The position numbers were made by a program, and so were the translations under genes. The notes under the pieces were generated by a model. That model did not search any database. It worked only from the letters and a program-made list of their open reading frames with translations, and was not told the origin of the DNA. Below are positions 1-7,351 of a DNA stretch of 23,983 bases, in pieces (positions within the stretch are counted from its first letter, which is position 1; each line of letters begins with the position of its first letter). Origin of the DNA: Candidatus Nealsoniibacteriota bacterium (GTDB lineage: Bacteria; Patescibacteriota; Minisyncoccia; Minisyncoccales; MHMH01); NCBI GenBank assembly GCA_016181985.1, contig JACOYG010000060.1, forward strand, positions 1-23,983. Direction: 5' to 3'.

Positions 1-2331
1 GCTGTGGCCGCCGAATTGCTCGCGAAGAGCCGATAATATTTTACCGGTATAATCGGGATTATTTTCCGATTGGATTCTGAATTTCAAGGCGGATTCAATA
101 ATCCTATCCGACACCCGTAATTCTTTTGCCGTTTTCACGGTCCATTCCCCTTCGCCGGTATGAGCTACCGACCCCGATACTCCCTTAAAATCTTCTCCGC
201 GCAGAATGAGCGCTTCCTTCAGCCATCCCATCAAACGGGACTCAATAACCGACCCTTGGTTATAAATATCCGCGGCCTTAGTAAGATTCAATCTATATTT
301 TGATTTTTTTAAAATAGTGAAACCTTCGGCGATCGCCTGCATCATGCCGTACTCAATGCCATTGTGAATCATCTTTACGAAGTGGCCGGCGCCGGCGCCT
401 TCAAAAAATTGATAGCCGTTTTCTTTGGCCAAATCGTAAAACAAGATTTCCAGTTTTTGAAACATTGATTTTTCGCCTCCCGCCATAATTGAACTGCCGT
501 AAAGAGCCCCTTCCGGACCTCCCGAAACGCCCGCGTCCACAAAATTAATTCCCATCTTTTTTAATTTTCCGAACCTTCTAATGGAGTCTTTGTAAAAAGA
601 GTTTCCGCCGTCAATTATAATATCGCCTTTTTTTAAATATTGAACCAAAGAATCTTTCCCGAATAATATTTCTTCGATCGGTTTGCCCGGAGGCAGCATA
701 AGCCAAATAATTCTCGGCGATGAAAATTTTCCGGCCAATTCTTTTAATGAAGCGACTCCGCCCAATCCCCCTTTGGCGTCATAGCCGTAAACTTTCCATC
801 CCCTCCCTATTAACCGGCGCGCCATATTGCCGCCCATTTTACCCAAACCGATAATGCCGATTTCTTTTTTTAATTCGACGATACCAATCGAGGGCTTATT
901 AATGTAATCTGAAGCCGCGAGCGGCTCGTCGGTATCCGGTTTATATCCGCGCAATGGAACAAAATTTTTCTTCCAGCCCGTTACAAACGGGTCAATAAAA
1001 TTCCACATTGAATTTACTTCCTCGCTGGAAACAAACAAAGTTTGATCACCGGCAATGCAATCAAGCAAAAGCTTTTCATATTCTTCGGTATAATGTTTTT
1101 CTTCGGATTTTTCTCTTAAAGAAAAAGAGAGGGAATGCTTTTCGAGTTCAAAAATAAGACCCGGCTTTTTTACCCACATCTGCAATACGATTTCCTCATT
1201 GGGTTTAAAGCGTATAATAATTTTATTCTTGTAATGGCGTTCTTTATTCAGCGGGCAAAGGCAGGGAGTCGGATGCTTAAAAGTGATGACCACTTCCTTT
1301 AATTGTTCCTTAAGGCGCTTGCCGCTTTCTAGAATAATCGGCACGCCTTGCCAATTTGGCAAAGAGAGAAACGCGCGTATCTTAAAATATGTCTCGGTAG
1401 CTGAATCCTTAGCCACGTCTGCGATGCCGCGGTAGCCGTCATATTGAGCGCGAAAAGAAAAATCTTTAATTTCCCGCCCCGATGGCGCGATAAGGGTACC
1501 AAGTACTTCTTTTCTCTTTGACCTGATTGCTTCGGCAGAAAAATCAGCGGGATTACTCATGGTAATCGCGGCAAGTATTTGAAGGATGTGATTTTGCCCG
1601 ACATCGCGAAGAGCGCCAAGCCCGTCATAAAAACTTCCGCGATCTTCCGCGCCTGATTTTTCCAAAAGACGGATCTCTGCTTTTTCTATAAAATTTTTAT
1701 TCCAGCTTTGCTCAAAAAGATTGTTGGAAAATCGAAAAGCCAAAATATTTTGAAAAATTTCTTTAGCCAAATAATGATCAATGCGGTAAATTTGAATTTC
1801 GCGAAATAACCTTGAAAGCAATGATTCAAGAGACATAGCGGTTTTGGAATCGTTGCCAAACGGCTTTTCTATGATAACTCTGGTCCACCCCTCTTCGGGA
1901 CTGCATGGCTTGGTTAGTTTGGACGCTGAAAGATTTTTTAAAATTGCTTCAAAATACCGCGGCGGAACCGCCAAATAAAAAAGCTTATTGGCGCAAACCC
2001 GCCAATGATCATCAATGGAGTTAAGGTATTTATCCAATGATTTGTAATCGGCTAAATTTTCAAAAATTACTTTATGGTAGGAAAATAATTTTAAAAAATC
2101 GCTCTCCGGCAAAAAATCATTTTTCCCTAAATGTTTCCTAAGCATATCCCCCACCATGACCATGAATTCTTCTTCTGAAATATCATCTTTGGAAAAGCCT
2201 ACCGCTTTAAACATGGTCGGCAATTTTTTTCTTTCGTATAAATGAAAAATCGCCGGAACTATCTTTTTTTGCATTAAATCTCCGGTTGCCCCGAAAACCG
2301 CCAAAATAGTCGGTATGTTATTTGGGATCAT
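1..2331 (-). CDS. Fused glucose-6-phosphate dehydrogenase / 6-phosphogluconate dehydrogenase (3' end off window)
   Basis: One uninterrupted frame of 777 codons runs from the ATG at 2331 to the window edge; I read every codon and found no stop. Residues 1 to about 470 are G6PDH: GATGDL nucleotide-binding loop near the N-terminus, IIEKPFG, RIDHYLAKE (D185), and DVGQNH (H248), which match the catalytic Asp-His dyad of the family. The ETYFKIRAFL and SGKRL blocks are also present. After a linker of about 20 residues, residues 490-777 are 6PGDH: IGIIGLGKMGGNMARR Rossmann loop, DGGNSFYKDS, AGVSGGPEGALYGSS, and GAGHFVKMIHNGIEYG with K653 and N657 as expected catalytic residues. The part seen is about 288 residues and ends at QFGGHS, close to the natural end of the short (about 300 aa) 6PGDH class. 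Together the two activities would make NADPH and ribulose 5-phosphate; the lactonase step is not in this frame. There is no SD; a -10 lies 6 nt upstream. Confidence 0.93.
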   Translation of the reverse strand, partial: MIPNNIPTILAVFGATGDLMQKKIVPAIFHLYERKKLPTMFKAVGFSKDDISEEEFMVMVGDMLRKHLGKNDFLPESDFLKLFSYHKVIFENLADYKSLDKYLNSIDDHWRVCANKLFYLAVPPRYFEAILKNLSASKLTKPCSPEEGWTRVIIEKPFGNDSKTAMSLESLLSRLFREIQIYRIDHYLAKEIFQNILAFRFSNNLFEQSWNKNFIEKAEIRLLEKSGAEDRGSFYDGLGALRDVGQNHILQILAAITMSNPADFSAEAIRSKRKEVLGTLIAPSGREIKDFSFRAQYDGYRGIADVAKDSATETYFKIRAFLSLPNWQGVPIILESGKRLKEQLKEVVITFKHPTPCLCPLNKERHYKNKIIIRFKPNEEIVLQMWVKKPGLIFELEKHSLSFSLREKSEEKHYTEEYEKLLLDCIAGDQTLFVSSEEVNSMWNFIDPFVTGWKKNFVPLRGYKPDTDEPLAASDYINKPSIGIVELKKEIGIIGLGKMGGNMARRLIGRGWKVYGYDAKGGLGGVASLKELAGKFSSPRIIWLMLPPGKPIEEILFGKDSLVQYLKKGDIIIDGGNSFYKDSIRRFGKLKKMGINFVDAGVSGGPEGALYGSSIMAGGEKSMFQKLEILFYDLAKENGYQFFEGAGAGHFVKMIHNGIEYGMMQAIAEGFTILKKSKYRLNLTKAADIYNQGSVIESRLMGWLKEALILRGEDFKGVSGSVAHTGEGEWTVKTAKELRVSDRIIESALKFRIQSENNPDYTGKILSALREQFGGHS

Positions 2332-2343
2332 GCTTATATTATA
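2332..2343 (-). promoter_or_regulatory. Putative leaderless promoter (-10) of the fused dehydrogenase
   Basis: On the minus strand TATAAT (2343-2338) is followed by the 6 nt ATAAGC and then ATG. With normal -10 geometry transcription would start on the A of ATG. No convincing -35 is seen; the preceding terminator stem occupies that place. Confidence 0.55.
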
Positions 2344-2361
2344 CAATTTTTTGGCCGAAAA

Positions 2362-2391
2362 GGAAAAATCCCCTTTGAGGGGGATTTTTCC
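2362..2391 (-). terminator. Rho-independent terminator after the RRM gene
   Basis: A perfect 12-bp inverted repeat (arms 2362-2373 and 2380-2391, loop of 6) lies just after the stop of the RRM gene. The minus-strand right arm itself ends in ATTTTTCC and continues CTTTTC, giving an interrupted U-rich tail. Confidence 0.75.
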
Positions 2392-2399
2392 AGAGTTTA

Positions 2400-2729
2400 T
2401 TACCAGCGATCTCTGTGACCTCCGCCGCCGAATCCTCTATCTCTGCCGCCGCCGCCAAAATCTCTTCTTGGGGGACGAGCTTCTAAAGGTTTGGCTTCGT
2501 TCACGGTAACAGATCTGCCGTCAATCTCTTTGCCATTGAACATTTCAATGGCTTTTTGAGCTTCTTCTTCGGAAGACATCTCAACAAAACCGAATCCCTT
2601 TGACCTGCCGGACAGCTTGTCGACAATAATAGTTGCCGATTCGACTGTTCCAGCCTGAGCAAAGAGCTCTTTTAGAGTTTCCTCTTTGGTTTCGTAAGGT
2701 AATCCGCCGACAAATAATTTCTTTGCCAT
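2400..2729 (-). CDS. RNA-binding protein with one RRM domain and glycine-rich tail
   Basis: The 109-residue product has a single RNA recognition motif: RNP2 is LFVGGLP (residues 5-11) and RNP1 is KGFGFVEM (about residues 44-51). The tail (about residues 84-109) is rich in Gly and Arg (RDFGGGGRDRGFGGGG). This is the layout of the short bacterial/cyanobacterial Rbp proteins, which bind RNA and are often cold-induced; that role is known for relatives and inferred here. The start is supported by AAGG about 6 nt upstream of ATG. It is followed by its own terminator, so it is probably a single-gene unit. Function beyond RNA binding cannot be read from sequence. Confidence 0.9.
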   Translation of the reverse strand: MAKKLFVGGLPYETKEETLKELFAQAGTVESATIIVDKLSGRSKGFGFVEMSSEEEAQKAIEMFNGKEIDGRSVTVNEAKPLEARPPRRDFGGGGRDRGFGGGGHRDRW

Positions 2730-2870
2730 ATTGACCTTAACAATTTATTTATTAATAGTAAGCCGACCAACTATCTTTTTCTCTTTCAAGGAAAGAAAAT
2801 TCAATAGAAACTTACATTTGATATGTTACTTTATCGCCGCGAAAACGTCAAGCAACGATAATTTATTAAA

Positions 2871-3398
2871 TTATTTATTGAACAATTTCGCGAACCAGCC
2901 GAATATGCTGAATTTAGCCTCATTGGCCTTAAGAAAATCGTCAATCTTTTGCTTTTCCTGTTCCAACATTTGAACTTGCCCCTGAAGAGCTGTTTTAGTT
3001 TCTTCGCTTGCCGCTTTTTCCAATATTTTTTTTAACTGGTCAATACGATTTCCGGCCTTCACCATTTCGCTGCGCAACTGGCCGATATTTTTATAATCCG
3101 TCCCGATTAAAAGTGTTTTTATCTTGCTTCTGTATTGAACTTTATCTATCGATTCGGCCACTTTTTCTTTGGCATCGCTCTGTTCCTGGGCAACCGTTTT
3201 TACTTCCTCACCTATTCCCAACTTTTCCTTTTCGGCGACATTCAAAAGACCATTAACAAATGTCGAAACGGCATTGCGGTGCTCTGTGCCGTTAAGCTGT
3301 TTCTCGTCTTGCGCTTTGGCAAGGGCAACCGAGAAAAAAATAGCGCCCGCCAACGCCAAGGAAGTTATAAGCAACGAACTGTTTTTAATCTTTTGCAT
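2871..3398 (-). CDS. Secreted or membrane-anchored coiled-coil protein of unknown function
   Basis: 175 residues. Residues 1-29 form a signal peptide or membrane anchor: KIK basic start, hydrophobic core SLLITSLALAGAIFFSVALA, and a possible cleavage after AKA. Most of the rest is charged and helical. The segment at about residues 115-160 (LRSEMVKAGNRIDQLKKILE and LQGQVQMLEQEKQKIDDFL) has heptad character, so a coiled coil is likely. The C-terminus FSIFGWFAKLFNK is an amphipathic aromatic helix that could touch the membrane. I do not recognise a named family; similar short exported proteins occur widely in Parcubacteria. No clear promoter or terminator is seen; the flanking gaps are 37 nt and 141 nt. 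Confidence 0.75.
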   Translation of the reverse strand: MQKIKNSSLLITSLALAGAIFFSVALAKAQDEKQLNGTEHRNAVSTFVNGLLNVAEKEKLGIGEEVKTVAQEQSDAKEKVAESIDKVQYRSKIKTLLIGTDYKNIGQLRSEMVKAGNRIDQLKKILEKAASEETKTALQGQVQMLEQEKQKIDDFLKANEAKFSIFGWFAKLFNK

Positions 3399-3435
3399 AA
3401 TTTCATTGAGTTAATTTTAATTTTCTCGACCTTTT

Positions 3436-3696
3436 TTAATTTTCTTTAAGGATTTTAAGAGTTTCTATTACCGAAGTATTGTCTGCGGGTAAATACTTTA
3501 TTCGATTCCCATACATATTTTTGAGCGCGGTGAAAAATTCATCCGCCCAAGACGGCGAAAGAGAAACAACCCCGGCAAAATCAATCTCCACCACGTCGGC
3601 ATTAGGGTCAAGAGTCGGACGAATTGCCGCAAACGCTTCCTTCCCCATAGGACGCGAGGTGAGTACTTTACCGAATTTTTTAAGCTCTATCCTCAT
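3436..3696 (-). CDS. STAS-like protein (DUF4325 type)
   Basis: 86 residues, matching the STAS-like DUF4325 pattern: a central hydrophobic strand and turn VVEIDFAGVVSLSPSWADEFF (residues 35-55) resembling the switch loop of anti-anti-sigma factors, followed by a helix. The start codon lies 2 nt after the stop of the HTH-GHKL gene (TAA-CT-ATG), so the two are translationally coupled and probably form one module. By analogy with SpoIIAA/SpoIIAB the small STAS-like protein may bind the GHKL partner in a nucleotide-dependent way. That is inference; the biochemical role of DUF4325 is not established to my knowledge. Confidence 0.8.
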   Translation of the reverse strand: MRIELKKFGKVLTSRPMGKEAFAAIRPTLDPNADVVEIDFAGVVSLSPSWADEFFTALKNMYGNRIKYLPADNTSVIETLKILKEN

Positions 3697-3698
3697 AG

Positions 3699-4427
3699 TT
3701 AGTAAATTATTTTTGCTAATGTGCCGCGCATATTTCTTTCAGCAAGCTTTATTTTAAGCTGGCCTCCATCTTTGGCGATTGCCGCTATGGCGGCGCCTGA
3801 TTGCAAAGAAACGCCTATGGGATATTTAACTGCTATATCGCGCACGAACTTAAGCCCGTTTCCCCTTTGCTCCGGGGCGCGGCCGGAAATACGTTCCGTG
3901 AACGCTACCGTCAGAGCATTTATATCATCTTTTATCTCGGGGCGCACCCTCAAAAGGGTGGCGCGAATTCCCAAGCCCCTGTCGGCCAAAACAATGATTC
4001 GTTTATCCGTATTGTAACCAAAGAAAACACCGGGTACATCCGGCCAATTGCCAAAATTGTGATCAAATGAATTGTTGCCGATTTCGCCAGTTACGGCAAT
4101 AATCAATGGCGCTATATTTTTTATATTGGAATCCCGATCAAGAATAACAGACATCGTATCAAGACGGGCCCTGAATACATCTTGCGTCTGGCAATATTGG
4201 TCTGGTGAAAGTTCCGGCGCCGTCGGGCTCTCTGCCCAAACTCGCGCAATTGATTCAATATTTAACACAAAACGTTCCAACTGTTCCTTAGAATAATAAC
4301 GGTGCCCTCCGGAACTTCGCAGGGCTTTTAGCTTTCCCGACGAATCCCACAAACGAAGCGTATTTATTGAAACATCAAGAAATTCAGCGGCTTCGCTTAT
4401 ACTTAATAAATTTTTGCCCTGCTCCAT
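3699..4427 (-). CDS. MerR-like HTH fused to a GHKL (HATPase) domain
   Basis: 242 residues. Residues 8-55 form a MerR/excisionase-type winged HTH (SISEAAEFLDVSINTLRLW, then GGHRYYSKEQLERF). Residues about 105-220 are a histidine-kinase-like ATPase fold: N-box GEIGNNSFDHN (E115, N118/N119), G1 box DRGLGI (D149-G153) and G2 box RGNGL (G189-G191). There is no histidine phosphoacceptor/dimerisation domain and no sensor or membrane segment, so it is not an ordinary sensor kinase. The layout suggests a cytoplasmic DNA-binding protein whose state depends on ATP and on the STAS-like partner encoded 2 nt downstream. The start is fixed by a consensus promoter whose +1 falls on the A of ATG. The promoter carries three GGTAGAT repeats, so autoregulation is likely. 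Confidence 0.85.
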   Translation of the reverse strand: MEQGKNLLSISEAAEFLDVSINTLRLWDSSGKLKALRSSGGHRYYSKEQLERFVLNIESIARVWAESPTAPELSPDQYCQTQDVFRARLDTMSVILDRDSNIKNIAPLIIAVTGEIGNNSFDHNFGNWPDVPGVFFGYNTDKRIIVLADRGLGIRATLLRVRPEIKDDINALTVAFTERISGRAPEQRGNGLKFVRDIAVKYPIGVSLQSGAAIAAIAKDGGQLKIKLAERNMRGTLAKIIY

Positions 4428-4462
4428 ATGGTTATTGTATCAAATCTACCAAAACTTGTCAA
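4428..4462 (-). promoter_or_regulatory. Consensus sigma-70 promoter of the HTH-GHKL/STAS unit, leaderless
   Basis: Minus strand: -35 TTGACA (4462-4457), 17-nt spacer, -10 TACAAT (4439-4434) preceded by TGA (extended -10), then 6 nt (AACCAT) and ATG at 4427. The predicted +1 is the A of the start codon. One GGTAGAT repeat lies inside the spacer, the place where MerR-family activators usually bind. Confidence 0.8.
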
Positions 4463-4491
4463 TATCTACCAATATTTTATCGAAATCTACC
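4444..4491 (-). repeat. Three GGTAGAT direct repeats, candidate operator array
   Basis: GGTAGAT occurs on the minus strand at 4491-4485, 4470-4464 and 4450-4444, start-to-start 21 and 20 bp, about two helical turns. The first overlaps the stop codon of the upstream gene, the second lies against the -35, the third is in the -35/-10 spacer. Binding by the adjacent HTH protein is inferred. Confidence 0.7.
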
Positions 4492-7093
4492 TATCGGGAT
4501 AACATTTTTTACAGAGCTGGTAGTTTTGAGAATCGGGAGAGCCGGCGTAAGAACAAGCGGGAACATTGGAAAAATTAGCGCATAATTCATCAGTGATCGG
4601 AACTTCAGACGGCGATTCGCCGGGAAATTCCGCTGGGTATTCCTGCTTTGGCGGTTTAATTTCTTGAGATGGTTGTTGTTGCGACTGGCATGATTGCGCC
4701 TTGGCGCTAATAGCCAAGTTGGGCGCTTGTTCTTGTCCTTCTTCGCCGCCTCCGCCTCCCTGCCCCAACGAACTAAGGCAAGCGGAAAATTCGGAACATG
4801 ATTTATCAAGACAAGCATCTATCTTTGCTTGAATTTCTTCATTTTGGCAGGACATTAATCTTGATTCAACATCCAAGGGAAGTTCAATTTTTTTGCCCAT
4901 GCCTTTATTATCTTTAGAAGAACCACCGGACTGCTTGCTTTTCAAACACGCATTTACCTCGCCGCAGGTCGGCTTATCGGTGCATTCCCGCATTTGGCTG
5001 TCAATCAATTCCTTGCCGCATGAATCCATCCGTACTTTTAATTCCGAAGGCATCTCGCCAAATTGATCGCCTTGGGACTCTTGATTTCCATTTGGATTAA
5101 GACAGGAAAAAAATTCTGCGCAAGTTGATTTGCTTATGCAGGTATTGGGATTAAAATTTGGATCAATGCCGCATGAATTAAGTTTATCCTGCATCATTGC
5201 AGGGAATTCCCTTTTCTGGGATTTTTCCGGATCACCGGATTCAACCATTTTGACAATGTTTGATAAGGGCTTACTCACCTCTGACATACAGCTTTGGACC
5301 TGATTGCATTCTTTTTGAGCGCACGGTTCAAATAAAGCATTAGTTCCCTTAAGAAAACAGCCCTCCATTTTACCTCTTATGTCTTTCATCTGTGAACACG
5401 GAACAGCCATTTCTTTAAGACGCCCGATAAATTCCGGCCCAAGTTCTGCTGTAACGCAGGCATCGGCGGCAGGCAGAGCCTTGAGGAAATCTTCCAGCAC
5501 ATCAGTTGCTTGGTCGGAATATTGCTTCACGCAGGCCTTGGCTTTTCTCATTTTTTCAATAATCGAAAGGTCGTACGGCATTTTTCCGGCCATCATTTGT
5601 TCAAATAAGTCCGTTCCTAAATTAGTAACGAAACAAGAGGTAATTTTTTCATCGGCTTCCTCAAAACACTGCCTTACGTCCCCGGCCGCTTGGGCTTGAT
5701 CTGCTTCTTCTTGGGTCATTAATCCGATTTTCACCGCAAAATCCATGCACTCTTTTTGGTTTTCTGGTTTTGCGCAAAACGCTTCGCAGGCCTCGCCCGA
5801 ACGGCAATTCCCCGGCCCCTTGCCGCCTAATTTTTTAATCAGTTCTACTTCTTCCGGCTTAATGACCCCGAGCGCCAAACCAAGATCAATGCATTCTTCA
5901 GAATTATTCTCATCAGAGCAATAGTTCTCGCATTCATCTTTAGACCTGCATCCGCCGGGCATCGTGCCGGCTCTCATGAACGGCAGAATTTTCTTTAACA
6001 CCTCCAGCTCATCCAAGGGAAGCACTTCGTATTTTACCGCAAATTCCATACACTCAAGAGAGTTCACCGGGTCTGCGCAGTAGGTTTCACAACGTTCTTT
6101 GGTGCCGCATTTGCCGGGTGTTACACCCTGAAGGATAAGAGGGATATATTTTCTGGCTTGCGCCGCTTCTTCTTCGCCGATAAACCCAGCGGACTCGGCG
6201 AAATCAACGCATTCCAAAGCGTTCGCCGGCGCTTCGCAATAATTTAAACATTTATACCTGGTATCGCAATTGCCCGGAGAAGGCACGCCCGAATCTTTTG
6301 CGGCAAGAATTTGACGCAACTCTTTATACGCGGCTTGGACTTCTGAAGAAGTGAGCGCTCTGTTATATATCGAAACCTCTTCAATGAGACCGGAGAAAAA
6401 TTCTCTAGCGCCGAAACGGTCATCCCATGCCCCGATTGTAAACGGAGCATCGCTGGATGCCTGGGCGCTTGAAGCCTTTCTGACGGTAGCGCCTTCTAAT
6501 TCGCCGTCAATATATAATTTAACAGCATCAGAACTATCTCTCGTGGCAACAACATAGTGCCAAACTCCGGAACTGATAGGCGCAGTAACGAGACTTTGAC
6601 CATCGGGGCCGGTAGTTGCTCCAACGGAAAATTCCAATAATGATTTGCCTTCGCTGGTTCCCACTCTCAACCAATATCCTGCCCCGGGGCCCTTCTTCGG
6701 ATAATTTGATTTCCTGATAATATTGCCCACGGACGAACCGCCGCCATCAAACTTAAACCAGGCATTCAATGAAAATGGGCCGGTGCCAAAGTTTAAGCTC
6801 GCGGGATTGCCCATTTTAAGGAACGCGCCTGACCCGTTAAACTTAAAAGCTTTTCCGAATCTGCCCGAAACAACGGTTGTTCCGCCCAAAAGAGTTCCGC
6901 TATTTCCGGCTCCGACATCTTTTGCGGTTGATCCCGAAACTGCTCCCCCGTTCCACTGGCTGACAAAATCAAATTGCAATGGAACGCGGCGATCTTCCGT
7001 GAATTGCTGAGCGAAGATATAAGAACCGATAAACAAAGAAAAGACCGGAACCGCAATTGAGATAAAAATATTTTTTCTGAAAAAATCTTTCAT
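4487..7093 (-). CDS. Large secreted protein with LamG-like domain and four Cys repeats
   Basis: 868 residues. A signal peptide or anchor spans residues 1-29. Residues about 74-255 form a concanavalin/LamG-3-like jelly roll (FKFNGSGAFLKMG, FSLNAWFKF, VWHYVVATRD, VKLYIDGELEG, GLIEEVSIYNRALTSSEV). Four tandem repeats follow, each with C-x5-C-x3-C-x8-C: Cys 276/282/286/295, 329/335/339/348, 382/388/392/401 and 430/436/440/449. Each repeat opens with PG-x-C, ends xEC followed by a short helical segment, and has a period of 48-53 residues. The remainder is Cys-rich with CxxxxxC pairs and Gly/Gln/Pro-rich low-complexity spacers. The signal peptide and many Cys suggest an exported, disulfide-stabilised surface protein, perhaps adhesive or glycan-binding. 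No catalytic residues are recognised. The stop codon overlaps the first operator repeat of the next unit. Confidence 0.85.
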   Translation of the reverse strand: MKDFFRKNIFISIAVPVFSLFIGSYIFAQQFTEDRRVPLQFDFVSQWNGGAVSGSTAKDVGAGNSGTLLGGTTVVSGRFGKAFKFNGSGAFLKMGNPASLNFGTGPFSLNAWFKFDGGGSSVGNIIRKSNYPKKGPGAGYWLRVGTSEGKSLLEFSVGATTGPDGQSLVTAPISSGVWHYVVATRDSSDAVKLYIDGELEGATVRKASSAQASSDAPFTIGAWDDRFGAREFFSGLIEEVSIYNRALTSSEVQAAYKELRQILAAKDSGVPSPGNCDTRYKCLNYCEAPANALECVDFAESAGFIGEEEAAQARKYIPLILQGVTPGKCGTKERCETYCADPVNSLECMEFAVKYEVLPLDELEVLKKILPFMRAGTMPGGCRSKDECENYCSDENNSEECIDLGLALGVIKPEEVELIKKLGGKGPGNCRSGEACEAFCAKPENQKECMDFAVKIGLMTQEEADQAQAAGDVRQCFEEADEKITSCFVTNLGTDLFEQMMAGKMPYDLSIIEKMRKAKACVKQYSDQATDVLEDFLKALPAADACVTAELGPEFIGRLKEMAVPCSQMKDIRGKMEGCFLKGTNALFEPCAQKECNQVQSCMSEVSKPLSNIVKMVESGDPEKSQKREFPAMMQDKLNSCGIDPNFNPNTCISKSTCAEFFSCLNPNGNQESQGDQFGEMPSELKVRMDSCGKELIDSQMRECTDKPTCGEVNACLKSKQSGGSSKDNKGMGKKIELPLDVESRLMSCQNEEIQAKIDACLDKSCSEFSACLSSLGQGGGGGEEGQEQAPNLAISAKAQSCQSQQQPSQEIKPPKQEYPAEFPGESPSEVPITDELCANFSNVPACSYAGSPDSQNYQLCKKCYPDR

Positions 7094-7097
7094 TTAT

Positions 7098-7129
7098 TTA
7101 AAGGGATTAGTGTTGACATTAAAGGGATT
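7098..7129 (-). repeat. Direct repeat AATCCCTTTAA x2 before the LamG gene start
   Basis: AATCCCTTTAA is found at 7129-7119 and 7108-7098 on the minus strand, 21 bp apart, the nearer copy ending 5 nt before the ATG at 7093. No good -10 or SD is seen here. It may be a regulator site; this is unproven. Confidence 0.45.
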
Positions 7130-7145
7130 TGTTTCGGGGAGTTCG

Positions 7146-7271
7146 TTAGATAAACGCCGGAGATTCCGGAACCGCAATTTTTCTTTGCGACCAATACCAA
7201 AAACCAGCGGCCGCAATAATAATCGCGGCGACGACGGAAACAAGCATTATCGGCTTTGATTTAAAATTCAT
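7146..7271 (-). CDS. 41-aa single-pass membrane peptide
   Basis: This short frame begins at ATG 7271 and stops at TAA 7148-7146. It encodes a basic start MNFKSKP, a hydrophobic helix IMLVSVVAAIIIAAAGFWYW (residues 8-27), and a short polar tail SQRKIAVPESPAFI. A TGG-TATAAT element lies 11 nt upstream of ATG. It sits between the LamG and DM13 genes, so it could be expressed with the LamG protein. No family is recognised. The membrane helix and the promoter placement support a real gene, but chance cannot be excluded at this length. Confidence 0.6.
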   Translation of the reverse strand: MNFKSKPIMLVSVVAAIIIAAAGFWYWSQRKIAVPESPAFI

Positions 7272-7282
7272 ATGTTATTTTT

Positions 7283-7291
7283 ATTATACCA
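7283..7291 (-). promoter_or_regulatory. Extended -10 (TGGTATAAT) before the 41-aa gene
   Basis: Minus strand TGG-TATAAT (7291-7283) directly follows a run of T residues; predicted +1 is about 5 nt before ATG 7271. No good -35 is visible. Confidence 0.5.
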
Positions 7292-7316
7292 AAAAAACCG
7301 CCACTGGTAAGGGCAG
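7291..7316 (-). terminator. Weak terminator after the DM13 gene
   Basis: Minus strand: 5-bp stem CTGCC/GGCGG (one G-U pair, 9-nt loop) followed by seven T. The U-tract is good, the stem is short. It lies 36 nt past the DM13 stop. Confidence 0.4.
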
Positions 7317-7351
7317 TTATCCACAAGCGGGGCCTGATTGGCAATATTTGT

